Source: Orychophragmus violaceus (taxonomy: Eukaryota; Streptophyta; Magnoliopsida; Brassicales; Brassicaceae). Taken from it: a DNA stretch of 64,000 nucleotides. Numbering within the stretch: the stretch's first letter is position 1; every line of letters starts with the position of its first letter. Where the stretch lies: the NCBI GenBank assembly GCA_030180135.1, contig CM058230.1:18043082-18107081 (forward strand), given 5' to 3'. Positions 45,901-55,140 of this stretch are shown piece after piece. Below the pieces are notes generated by a model. The model ran no database searches and was not told the DNA's origin. It saw nothing but the letters and a program-made list of their open reading frames with translations. A program made the translations under genes and the position numbers.

Positions 45901-47502
45901 GACGCGTTCGCCGACTCTCAGCTCGTTGTGAACCAATTTAACGGGGAATATGAAGCAAAAAACGAGCGCATGGACGCGTACTTAAAGCTCGTCCAAGAAA
46001 TTACCGCGCGAATCGGCTCAGTCACGCTAACAAAGATTCCCCGAAGCGACAACTCCTCTGCTGACGCACTGGCCGCCCTAGCATCGACTTCAGACCCCGA
46101 CCTTCGTCGAATCATCCCAGTCGAATGCATAGCCCGACCAAGCATTGCGTCAAACGAAGACGTACTTCTCGTTACCGAGGAAGAAGAAGGATTGGACGAC
46201 GCTCACGAAAGCAACGAGGATATAACTAAGGATACCGATCCCGAGCATACTATTACCACCGACTGGAGAAACGAAATCAAAGACTATATATTAACTGGGA
46301 AGGTCCCCGAGGATCGATGGGCAGCTCGCCGTTTAAAAGCTCGCTGCGCTCAGTACGTAATAATGAAGGACGAACTATTTCGATGGAGCGCGTCCAAGGC
46401 ACTCTTACGATGCATAAACGGGCAGGAGATCAAATGGGTCACCGAGCAAACCCACGAAGGAGCAGGCGGAAATCATACAAGCGGCCGAGCATTGGCCACA
46501 AAAATAAAGCGACACGGTCACTTCTGGCCAACCATGATCGCTGACTGCGAAAGCTATGTTTCCCGATGCGAGAAATGTCAGAGGCACGCCCCAAGCATAC
46601 ACCAGCCACCCGAGCTCCTCACCACTGCAGCCACACCCTACCCATTCATGAGATGGGCCATGGACATCGTCGGGCCCCTGCCAGCCTCGCATCAAAAGAA
46701 ATTCATCCTGATAATGACCGATTATTTCACCAAATGGGTTGAAGCAGAATCCTACTCGGAAATCAAAAACCTCGACGTTCAGAAGTTCGTCTGGAAATAC
46801 ATAATATGTTGCCACGGTGTCCCATACGAGATCGTAACCGATAACGGATCCCAATTCATCTCCAATCTGTTCAAAGGTTTCTGTGCAAGATGGAAGATCC
46901 GTCTAAGCAAGTCCACCCCGAGATACCCACAAGGGAACGGACAGGCCGAGGCGACAAACAAGACAATCATTGACGGGCTGAAGAAACGGATGGAGAGCAA
47001 GAAGGGCCTCTGGGCCGACGAGCTCGACGGCGTCCTCTGGTCTCATCGAACCACACCAAGGACATCGACCGGTCAAACCCCCTTCTCACTTTCTCACGGA
47101 ATGGAGGCAATGTCTCCGGCCGAGGTGTGCGTCCCGACAATACGCTTGAGTGTGGCGCCCGAGCACGAGGAGCTTAACAACAGCATGATTATTGATTGCC
47201 TCGACCACGCAGAAGAATTACGGGACCGAGCTCTCTTACGCCTTCAAAACTACCACCAACAGATCACCCGACACTACAACAAGAAGGTTAAGGGCCGACG
47301 TTTTGTAGAAGGCGACCTCGTCCTCAGGAAAGTGTTCGAAAATACGCGGGAATACCGAGCAGGGAAGCTCGGCGCAAATTGGGAAGGTCCATACATCGTC
47401 TCGAAGGTAGTAAAACCCGGCGTCTATGAGCTCGTAACAATGAAGGGAGAAGCCATTCCACGATCCTGGAACGCAAATAAGCTCAAAAGGTACTACTACT
47501 AA
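42937..47502 (+). CDS. Gag C-terminus and Pol of element C
   Basis: The frame is open from just after the TAG; the first ATG with long coding follows at 43336. It encodes the zinc-binding CEYHQRAGHSTEEC (about 43240-43281), protease LIDTGSS (about 43777) and reverse transcriptase (KWRVCVDFTDLNKACPKDSF near 44566, YIDDMLV near 44878). A first RNase H and a second RNase H-like domain (WTLFVDGSSSRNGSGVGV near 45714) follow. The integrase has a His/Cys finger (ending CEKCQRHA near 46590) and core residues in MDIVGP (46662), TDNGSQF (46838) and GQAEATN (about 46938). Catalytic motifs are all present. Translation would require passing the TAG or an internal start. It is closely related to B throughout pol. 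Confidence 0.9.
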   Translation, partial: TSKDKSEKNTEQYEPRQHYDQDYKKSKEEETARKGKSSYYVSDQSRDHRQDEERPHQDQRQNHPDRSQNHQQERSTQGYQGQNQGKPWNKFIRGADKNKLFCEYHQRAGHSTEECRNLQAILFADYQKDGKKLMLDRNKPHPKQINQVTKPKNEAERFRIVQEERRKQIAFDEETEQINAAAAADKRARDEEEEDGARPRRRINMIMGGLPMVNDSVRSIKEYERRATAAQHYRRNATDELRIGEEVSFTEQDAEGVDRPHNDPLVVAMRIGDCEVEKILIDTGSSVDLIFRETLQRMELSDYRIKPSTRPLTGFSGDSINTIGTIKLPVYVGRITKLIKFVVVDRPAIYNVILGTPWIHEMRAVPSTFHQCVKFPTPFGVYTLRGNQRISRTCFRIEHKMRHKSQAYLVAEPRIELPPPDRPQKDAIVQINIDIRDPERCVGIGADLRADLRDKLIEFLKENATTFAWTTTDMTGVDPTIACHELHVDPIFKPVKQKRRKLGPERAKAVNDEVERLSKAGSITEVKYPDWLANPVVVKKKNGKWRVCVDFTDLNKACPKDSFPLPHIDRLVEATTGHELLSFMDAFAGYNQIMMHPDDREKTSFITDRGTYCYKVMPFGLKNAGATYQRLVNRMFADQLGNTMEVYIDDMLVKSALADDHISHLATCFASLNKYGMKLNPAKCTFAVTSGEFLGYIVTKRGIEANPKKITAITELPSPRNTREVQRLTGRVAALNRFISRSTDKCLPFYNLLRGNKKFEWDAKCEDAFQQLKTYLSTPPILAKPEEGETLYLYISVSTSAVSSVLVRDDRGDQRPIFYTSKIFDDAETRYNTLEKLVLAVVVSARKLRPYFQSHSVVVLTNQPIRTILHSPSQSGRIAKWAVELSEYDIEYKPRTSAKSQVLADFIIELPPELTIAEGQEPKEKWTLFVDGSSSRNGSGVGVKLTSPTGELIEQSFRLGFPASNNEAEYEALLAGLRLAEVVGARQVDAFADSQLVVNQFNGEYEAKNERMDAYLKLVQEITARIGSVTLTKIPRSDNSSADALAALASTSDPDLRRIIPVECIARPSIASNEDVLLVTEEEEGLDDAHESNEDITKDTDPEHTITTDWRNEIKDYILTGKVPEDRWAARRLKARCAQYVIMKDELFRWSASKALLRCINGQEIKWVTEQTHEGAGGNHTSGRALATKIKRHGHFWPTMIADCESYVSRCEKCQRHAPSIHQPPELLTTAATPYPFMRWAMDIVGPLPASHQKKFILIMTDYFTKWVEAESYSEIKNLDVQKFVWKYIICCHGVPYEIVTDNGSQFISNLFKGFCARWKIRLSKSTPRYPQGNGQAEATNKTIIDGLKKRMESKKGLWADELDGVLWSHRTTPRTSTGQTPFSLSHGMEAMSPAEVCVPTIRLSVAPEHEELNNSMIIDCLDHAEELRDRALLRLQNYHQQITRHYNKKVKGRRFVEGDLVLRKVFENTREYRAGKLGANWEGPYIVSKVVKPGVYELVTMKGEAIPRSWNANKLKRYYY

Positions 47503-47545
47503 AGCCGAGCACAACTCGCTCACGGAAAAGCCGAGCATCTCGCTC

Positions 47546-47576
<31 letters not shown>

Positions 47577-48118
47577 CAGCACATCTTGCTCACAAAAAAG
47601 CCGAGCATCACGCTCAAAAAAAAAAAAAAAAAAAAAAAAAACGAGCATCTCTCGTTCCAAAACCGAGCTCGCTATACACGAGTTCGAGTAATATGTAAAG
47701 TGAACTACGATCGGCTTGATCCCCTTTCGGGGTACGTAGGCAACCTCTCACGAGGCTCAGCTATATCAATAATAAAATTTATCAAGTTAAAAATCTGTCT
47801 CAACCGCACCGAACAGATCGACATCTTGGCCAGATGTTCGACACTTTTTAAAGCCGGGCCAAGTCCCGCACAAGGCTAATCGACAGTGAATAAGCCGAGC
47901 ATAGCTCTCGCACACTGTCCCGATCAGACCTTAGGGGTAAGCCGAGCACTTACTCGCGCCCGACCCGTGGTACAACGAGCATAGTCTCGAAACCCACAAC
48001 CAAGTAAGCCGGGCCCAGTTCCCGCACAAGGACGACTGACAGAAAAAATAAGCCGAACACAGTTTCGCATACCTGTCCCGGTCAGTCCTACGGGATAAGC
48101 CGAGCATCGCGCTCGCTC
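47503..48118 (+). repeat. A tracts and array of covarying mini-hairpins (element C)
   Basis: About a dozen units of the form AAGCCGAG..CTCGC occur, interrupted by A tracts of 29 (47546-47574) and 26 (47616-47641). Arms vary in step: CGAG/CTCG is most common, CGGG-CCAAGT-CCCG and CGGG-CCCAGTT-CCCG appear at about 47853 and 48010, and CGAA-CACAGT-TTCG at about 48055. One unit near 47600 is degenerate. The array precedes the 3' end of the antisense gene at 48294. Confidence 0.8.
47702..47744 (+). other. Conserved hairpin with TACGTAGGCA after pol of C
   Basis: GAACTACGA, CTTGAT, a CCCC-TTTC-GGGG stem-loop (47721-47732) and TACGTAGGCAACC follow each other as in B (18578-18623). The stem bases differ between B and C but still pair. 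Confidence 0.7.
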
Positions 48119-48293
48119 CTCGCCAAAATCAACTATCTAACCTAAACCGAGCTTTTTCTTTTATCGTTTATTTCAACTTGAGCATAAATAAAAGAGTAGG
48201 AACGAGAAGAAAACAAGTTTATTAAGTACGCACGAATGCGAAGATCCGATTACAATAACATTACAAAAAAAAGGGGGGAGAAAACAGCAAAGT

Positions 48294-51266
48294 TTAAGAA
48301 GCAGCCTCGGGAGCTCGATCCTCATCCTCGACCGAAGCTTGCTGATCCGCCGCAGATACTGAAGAGCCTCCGGCGGCCCGACCAGGACTATCCGGTGGAG
48401 TCATGGTAAAATCTTCGTCCTTCAGGTCGGTAAACTCAATCGAGATGAGCGCCTCCTTAAAACGAGCAGCATCGGCATGGGCCTTGGCTATCCTATCAGG
48501 AGGAATAGCAAATCCCTCCTTAACCAGTGTCTCCAGCATGGACGCAACGGCAGCGGCCTGATTCATCAATATTTGGGTCCTCCGCCCGAGCTCTTTCTCC
48601 TCGTTAGCCTTCTTAATTTTAGAAAGCCGAGCCTGCGCTTTCTCAGAAATCCTCCGCCTCTCTTTCTGGACTTCCCGCGTACGAGAGGATCTCAGCCGAG
48701 CACACTCGGATTCGAGCCTACTCTCCAAATCGGATACCCGAGCAATCAGCTCATCGGCTTCGGCCCGAACGTTGGAGCAATCAGCCAGACACTGAACATT
48801 CTCGGTGTTTAGCCGATCGTTCTCAGTCGAAAGTCCAGCGACTCTCTCTTCCAAAGCTGACACCTTCCTCTGCTCATCTTCGAGGGTCGATCGAAGTGCC
48901 ACCGCATGTAATGACACCTCACGATACCCCTCTAGCTCGGCAATGACCTTACCGGCCTTGGTAAGGTCCCGCTTCAGCCCACTGATCGCCTTCTCAAGGT
49001 CGACCTCCCTCTGCTCGTACGCATCGAACAGAAGGTTATAGTTAGCAAGGCCCTGAAATGAAAGAGATTAGAAAGAGGACAACCAACAAAAGATAAAAAT
49101 CATAGGATAAGTTAAATCTTACCCGAGCCATATCTTTGGCTGCCGCTTTCTTCCGATCAGGGAAGCGCGTATTCTCAACCGGAGGCAACGGATGCGGAGG
49201 ACTTTCCCGAAACATCCGGAACAAATCCGCGCAAGCTCCACCATCACGAACCATCGGCATCTCACCTTCGTACCGAACGGAGAAGCCATAGTCTGTGAAC
49301 GCCCCTTCACCCGGTCCACCCAAAAAAGTGAGTCCGGCGATTTCATCCAGATCCGGAATAGACTGGTTCTCCCGAGGATCAGCATCCCCGTCTCCTTCCC
49401 GGCCTTCAACCTCAGTATGGCCAGCGCCCGGGTCATCGATCGAACGCTCCAGAAGGGCCGCATCATCAGCATTCCCCTCGACGTCCCCGACCTGGGTACC
49501 CGTAGCACCCGAAGGAACCACCAGAGCCGACCGCACGGAAGGCTCGAATGTTTGACCCGAAGGGTCAACAGGCCTCTTTTTCTTCTTCCTGATTAAGGAG
49601 AAGACGTCAACATTCTCTTCGGTCTCTCGACCATCTTCAGGGACAAGGGGAGTTCCCGGTTCAGTTGCGGCCGCATCCTCGGTCCGCGACCTTTTCTTCT
49701 TCTTCCTTTTCCTCTTTTGAGCCTCGGCCGCCTCCACCGCCTCGCAAACCTGACGAAACAAATCCCGATGATACTCGTTTACAAAAACCATCCCGGGCGG
49801 GACCTCCCCGACCGATGGCGAAAAAGGTCGATTTGGATCCAAGGCAACAGGATTTACCTGTGGCTCGGAGGGATTTGTTGGCTCCGCAACAGGATTTTCC
49901 TGCTGATCGACGAGATTCTCCTCGACGTAGTTTACAACTTCCAGATCCATACGACCCATCTCTAGCTTCCGACTCTTCTTCGGCACGATCGGAACGAGAG
50001 GTCTACTGTTATGCTCAATCAAAGACTCGACCGAACGCAGATAACAGCCTGCAGAACATACGATGCGTATCAAAGAAGTAAAAAAAAGGGGAGCAGAACA
50101 TAGAAAAGACGAAGAACGACAAGAATACCTTCGTCTGAACACTCTATGGCTCGCCTGACCCGACTAACGTGAACGTCTGGCCACCTCTGGATACTCCGAG
50201 CAACGAGCCTATGTAGCTTCGACAAAAATTGGTCTGGAACTGGAAGATCGATAGAATGACGATCTGCAAGAAGAGAGAATGGGGATGAGTTAGTCTATTT
50301 AGAGGAACGAGCACGAAGTAGAGATTACCATGAAGATGATTCCAGAGCGTCCTATACGGCCTCTCAGGATCGGGAACCGAGGCGGAATTAACCCGAACAT
50401 AAAAGTAGCGATCCTGCCAGTCGTCAATTTTAGACGGTTTCCCGATGACGACCTTCTCCCCATAACGAGTACGCATACAGACATACCGGGTCCCGACGGT
50501 AGTAGGGTTTGTGGAAATTGTCGTTATCTCTTCAAAAAACCGAAGAGTCATCTCCACTCCACACTCGGAGGCCAGAATCATGGATCCAACCATGTTTTGA
50601 ACAGCGGCCGGGCACAGCTGGGACATAGCAATCCTTCTCTCTTCGCAATAAGCCACCAGTAACCTCGGTAGAGGGAACCGAAGGTGGATACCCCTAAACC
50701 AAAAATCGTACAAACATATCCACCCCTCGGGGCAATCCCAGGGCCTCTCGTGCGACTCAGGTTTGCGAAGCTCGAGCCGGTCAATACCCCCAGGATCACA
50801 GTTGTCCCTCAACCACGCCAAGTCATCTTCCGAGCATTTCGTCGGAAGAACTTCACGAACAGGATGCGTCTTCTTCGGGCCATCCGCGCCACGTCTTCCG
50901 AGCCTTACTCGGTCTCCTCGGTTCTACCACCATCCTGTCACACCGAGCCTGGTCAACCGTAGCCACCACTTCTGCCTTCACGGGAAGAGAGCCCAAATCC
51001 CGGTTCAACGGGATCCATGGCCGAGCACCGTCGTCTTCGGAATCAATCAGATAAGGTACACGAAAACTCTGTACACTGCCCGAGGCCGTCGGATCTTGAA
51101 CTCGGTTATCGTCAGGGTTCTGGGAAACGACCTCCGTTCGTTCCGAACCAGGCGAGGAGACTAGCTGGCCTACCGACGAACTGGACCGAACGGAATCATC
51201 TTCGGACAATCTAACCGAATACAAGTCCCGACCCGAGGAAGACGCTGAACTAGAATCGATTCTCAT
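48294..51266 (-). CDS. Spliced antisense gene of Tat element C, first exon with a frame break
   Basis: The predicted exons on the minus strand are 51266-50329, 50263-50129, 50048-49123 and 49052-48294. Introns are 65, 80 and 70 bp, all GT-AG. Exon 2 is exactly 135 bp and the intron phases 1, 1, 0 match B. The protein starts with a Ser-rich acidic region, has the Transposase_28-like core (RPWDCPEGWICLYDFWF, AMSQLCPAAVQNMVGSMILASE), Lys/Arg-rich stretches (RKRKKKKRSRTED, RKKKKRP) that look like nuclear signals, and a long C-terminal coiled coil. The first exon is 938 nt, one base off the expected phase. The frame from 51266 closes at 50853, while the core is in another frame entered between about 50915 and 50856. 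This is a one-base indel or an unrecognised small intron. A TATATATA lies upstream at about 51374-51384. Confidence 0.7.
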
Positions 51267-51646
51267 AACTTACAATACAACAAAGCAACAACCTAGAGAG
51301 AGAAAAAACTAGAGAGAAGGGAGAGCGAAATACCTGCGGAAGGAGAGAAATGAAACTGGAGAAGAGCGGAGCAAGATATATATAAGCAAGCGGGGAAAAT
51401 CTCGAGACAAGCGCAATGATGACCCCTACGCAACCCTTCGGCTTCCCACGCCTATAGATGCCATCATTACGACAAGCCGGCTCTTCGATGCCCCGCCAGT
51501 TCCCAAGAAATTTCTCGCACCCCCCGAAGAAGAAGAAAAAAGGCACACGGATTCAATTAACGGACCGGGCCGATTCCGAATAAATATTGGCCCAACTAAG
51601 CACTGATCAAATCCGCCGACCTCGATACCACGAAGATCGACGAACT

Positions 51647-51654
51647 GGGGGGGG
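51647..51654 (+). other. Polypurine tract of element C
   Basis: Eight G residues followed by CTTAC directly precede the 3' LTR at 51660, as in B. Confidence 0.75.
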
Positions 51655-51659
51655 CTTAC

Positions 51660-52310
51660 TGTTATAGATGGGTTTAGCACCCCACCCACTTAGAAGGCCC
51701 AGGATTTATTCTTGATATAAAGGCCGGCCCAATAGAGCAATAGAAGCCCAATCAAACGCGCTAGAACCGGGCCCATCGTCATCGGCTCGATTCGGCTCAG
51801 CTGAACGACAGCAAATCAGCTCGGCTAAGCCGAACAGCAGCAAGTCAGCTCGGCTACGCTAACAGCCAAAGGAATGTACGACTCGGCCCATCACGTCACC
51901 ACGTACGGCCCAACTCGCACGAACCCGATAAGCGGTCAACGGCCTGAAGAAAGTACGACTGTATTTTACTATAAATAGGAGTCGTCACTGTACGTTAATG
52001 GCACCTTTTTGGGATTTGTGCACTTCTTATTACTTTCTCTCTCTAGAATCAATTTCCCGAATTGTAAACCGAGCACGTCTTTCGACCTGCTCGGGAATCT
52101 GAATACCAACTACGCTCGTCCCGAGCATCACTCTCGACAAAGAACCCCGAACACAATCTTCTCTTCTTTCACCCCGAGCGCTACTTTACCCTTGTTTATC
52201 TCTGAATCTAGTCGGTTCTCTCTCAAGAACAACTTAGTTCCTTCGGACCGAGCACGTCAACTCTCTAGCAAGACGCGCATCCCGACCTCGTGACAACCTC
52301 GGTTATCACA
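51660..52310 (+). repeat. 3' LTR of element C
   Basis: It is 651 bp, with no difference found against 41044-41694 on line-by-line reading. The following ACTGG (52311-52315) is the right-hand target duplication, with one mismatch to ACTAG. Confidence 0.95.
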
Positions 52311-54309
52311 ACTGGCATGTCTCTTGCGTCTTCTAATTTGGTTTCGTCTTTTCAAGATTAGAAACGATCCATCAACCATTTCTTTGATATAGTTCGTATC
52401 TCTAAATACTCTTTGGAGTCTAGAGCGATGTTCTATTTCTTTATTCACATAGATTACTTATGCAAAGTATAAGAGATCGCATGATCAACTGCAATCGAAA
52501 TGCTATCTATAACGACACTGCAATAATTTTGCTTTCATAACGTGGGTGACGTACGTATTGATGATAATCACTATATACGAAAGGATCCCCAATATGTGTC
52601 AAATTCAGTCCACATCATATGTTTAAATCATATTAACATAATTTGGTTACGACTCTTTTATTACTAAATTAAGTTAGTTATCATTTATATAATCAATTTC
52701 TTTAATTGAATGACTCCAATGGCTCGTTACAGGAATAATTGCACCCAGTGTATTTTTATGAGAACGTAATAGCAATATTATATTTTTACAATTCTGGTTG
52801 CATTTATGTATCTTTTCTACTTGATTTTGGGTGTGCTTTTATCTTTTTACCCCTAGTTAGAAAGCCAACTAAATTGATTTTCCAGCTTATAATCTAGTTA
52901 GTTTCAAAGATTGTTTTTGAATTGCACTAGTTAGCTAGAGTCAAGTTAGATGGCTAACTCCATTTAGTTTGCAACTTCTCCCACTAAAGCAATCTTTGTT
53001 AACTGTTATTTTAATCTTTGTTCTGATTATTTTAGATCTTTCTTCGTTTTTTTCTACTATTTTTTTTCGATTCACTTCGGCCGTCGTCGATAAGAAGAGA
53101 ATTGTTGTGCTAAGTCACAGATGTGTGTAAATTGTTCGCCATTTCGTTATCAATGGCCAAACACCCAAACTTTTTTTGTTGGAACGAATAATCGATTGGG
53201 TTTGCCTTGACACAAGAAGGTTGTTTCTGTTTACGAATAATCGATTAGGTTTTATAGTTTCTGTTTACGTGGTCGTTAGTCCGCAAACTAAGCAGGTTGT
53301 TATGTGGTTCCGGCTTGCAGGTATTCGAACGATGAAGATGATTGAATATACCTGTTACAATCACGGGATTGGATAAACATATAAAGAATTTTAGAGATTG
53401 AGTTATGGATTATTGATACATGGATACGCTGTACTTTCGGGGAAATGTCTGTGGATACTTACGTATCAATTAATTTTACACACAATCCATGTGTATGTTC
53501 GAGGGACAGTGATGTAATAGTATTGATAGATATGTATGTATTATGTTTACCACATTCTAAGTGTATGGATAGAAACGGATGGATTTTTTGTGCTACAATT
53601 GGCTTTCGTGGTCATGTATAGGGTGACAGTAACATATTGTTAGGCCGCATGTATATTAATAATATTTAGCACTGGTTTTACTTACATATGAAGATTATAT
53701 TGCCCGGATCCATTAAAAGAAGTCACAATGGATAATTCTGATAGAAGAAGTCACAATGGATAATTATAAGAATTCACAATGGACAGTTTGTGATCCGAGT
53801 ATAATTTAAACGAGCGTAATAAATAAAATTAAAGCAAAATTAAAGCAAAATTTAAAGCTAGTTACTATAGCGTAACAGACCCGTGTAACAGAAGGCATGC
53901 GCCGCTTGCTTTAGGACTGTAAAACTGGCAAAAAATAATTGATTTGACTGTGAAGTAATGGCTAGGAGCTTTGAATGAGTAAAGAAATATAATTTTGTGA
54001 ATTAAATTTATTGGCCAATCAGAGAAGACGTCAACGATGAATTTATTGTGAGACGACAGAACATCAATGGTGAGGTTTTAAATTTAAAGTTAGTAATTGT
54101 AGTTTTTGGGGGGTTCGTGGATTGTATAATCTTCATAATATAAGAATATATGACTTTGTGTGTTGAAATAAACAAATAGGTGGATAGCTATTTGATAACG
54201 TGCAATAGCGGAACAAAGAAGCGTCGCACCCTATCCAAGATGTACAAATATAATGTAGAGGACATTCACGCTTTCCAGATAATAACATACAACCTAAAAC
54301 GGGTACAAA
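52311..54309. other. AT-rich spacer left of the F-box-like cluster, no gene supported
   Basis: A three-fold local repeat of (GAAG/AATT)CACAATGGA lies at 53717-53786. ACGAATAATCGATT(G/A)GGTTT occurs twice near 53184-53251. The word TGGATA becomes frequent from about 53370. A 66-codon frame at 53176-53376 has no recognisable motif and is left uncalled. Confidence 0.45.
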
Positions 54310-55140
54310 ATGAGCAGTTTGAATCTTCTGGATCTGCCACCAGAAATAAGAAGGATGATCATCACGAAGAATGCTAGTGAGAATATCAGGGAATACTTCA
54401 GGGTGCGTGCAGTATGCAGGACTCTTCGGGACGACGCTAACCACGTGGATACTCTCTCGAAGATTGAACTTGTCCAGGAAGTCCCTCAACGGGAAGAACG
54501 TGATGAGGTGACAAATCTATACAACTTGTGCTTGGCTGCGAACAACACTTCTGCTGTTTTTTTGAGAGGAATAGGAGATTTCATGTACACCCAGAGACGC
54601 AAAGAGGGTTTTATAAGAATCAAAGAATGCGCTGCCAAGGGCTACAAACCGGCCATATATTGCTATGAAGTAATTCGTCGGTCTATCTCCCCCAATTTCG
54701 AAACGGATTCTAATGCTCCTTTGCTTAAGCGGGATATTTTACGTGGTTTGAGGAGGCACGTTAGGACTTTCGAGAAGCACCCTTGGTCTGTCCCAATATC
54801 AGAGGAGCTTGTGAAGGTAAGGGATGAATTTGATGGGGATGTATTAAGGACTTGCCCGTGCGCGGTTCATCGATATTGGTTAAACTATCTAAGCGAGAGT
54901 GTCAAAGGGCATGGTATGTGTGATGTTTGTTTTTGGACAATTGAAAGTTTAGTCTTTTTCGAGATCATTCCGCGTACTTTTTTCGAGTGGCCTGAGATAA
55001 TTGAGGCAGCGCAAGAGCAAGATGACGATGCTTGGGACGACGGCCTTATGCAAAACGAAGGAAATTGGGGCGAGGTTGAAATAAACAATGGATACAATGG
55101 AGGATGGGGCAACAGTGGATGGGAAAACTATGACGATTGA
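54310..55140 (+). CDS. F-box-like protein, At2g35280-type family, copy 1 (276 aa)
   Basis: A single-exon gene begins at the ATG at 54310 (AAAATGAGC). Residues 5-50 (LLDLPPEIRRMIITKNA..FRVRAVCRTLRDD) resemble an atypical F-box, the Skp1-binding motif of SCF ubiquitin ligase receptors. A central helical part follows (LYNLCLAANNTSAVFLRGIGDFMYT, IKECAAKGYKPAIYCYEVIRRS), like the repeat region of the At2g35280/At1g67623 family. A Cys-rich part (CPCAVHRYWLNYL.. MCDVCFWTIES, about 182-212) could bind a metal. The tail is acidic and rich in Gly, Asn and Trp. Paralogs 2 and 3 share all but the tail. No substrate can be inferred. The family assignment is from recognition of the pattern and should be checked by profile search. 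Confidence 0.7.
   Translation: MSSLNLLDLPPEIRRMIITKNASENIREYFRVRAVCRTLRDDANHVDTLSKIELVQEVPQREERDEVTNLYNLCLAANNTSAVFLRGIGDFMYTQRRKEGFIRIKECAAKGYKPAIYCYEVIRRSISPNFETDSNAPLLKRDILRGLRRHVRTFEKHPWSVPISEELVKVRDEFDGDVLRTCPCAVHRYWLNYLSESVKGHGMCDVCFWTIESLVFFEIIPRTFFEWPEIIEAAQEQDDDAWDDGLMQNEGNWGEVEINNGYNGGWGNSGWENYDD

Larger units (their letters stand above)
41044..52310 (+). mobile_element. Complete Ty3/Gypsy Tat-lineage retrotransposon C
   Basis: The 11,267-bp element has 651-bp LTRs in which no difference was found by eye. It shows the same plan as B: PBS, gag-pol, A tracts, conserved hairpin, mini-hairpin array, spliced antisense gene, polypurine tract. The flanks are ACTAG on the left and ACTGG on the right, a target duplication with one mismatch. 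Its gag-pol is open except for one in-frame TAG. Identical LTRs make it probably the youngest insertion in the window. Confidence 0.95.

Noticed and set aside
41393..52293. An identical 94-codon frame present twice (41393-41677 and 52009-52293)
   Set aside because: It is in the two LTRs of element C, so the duplication reflects LTR identity and not a gene family.
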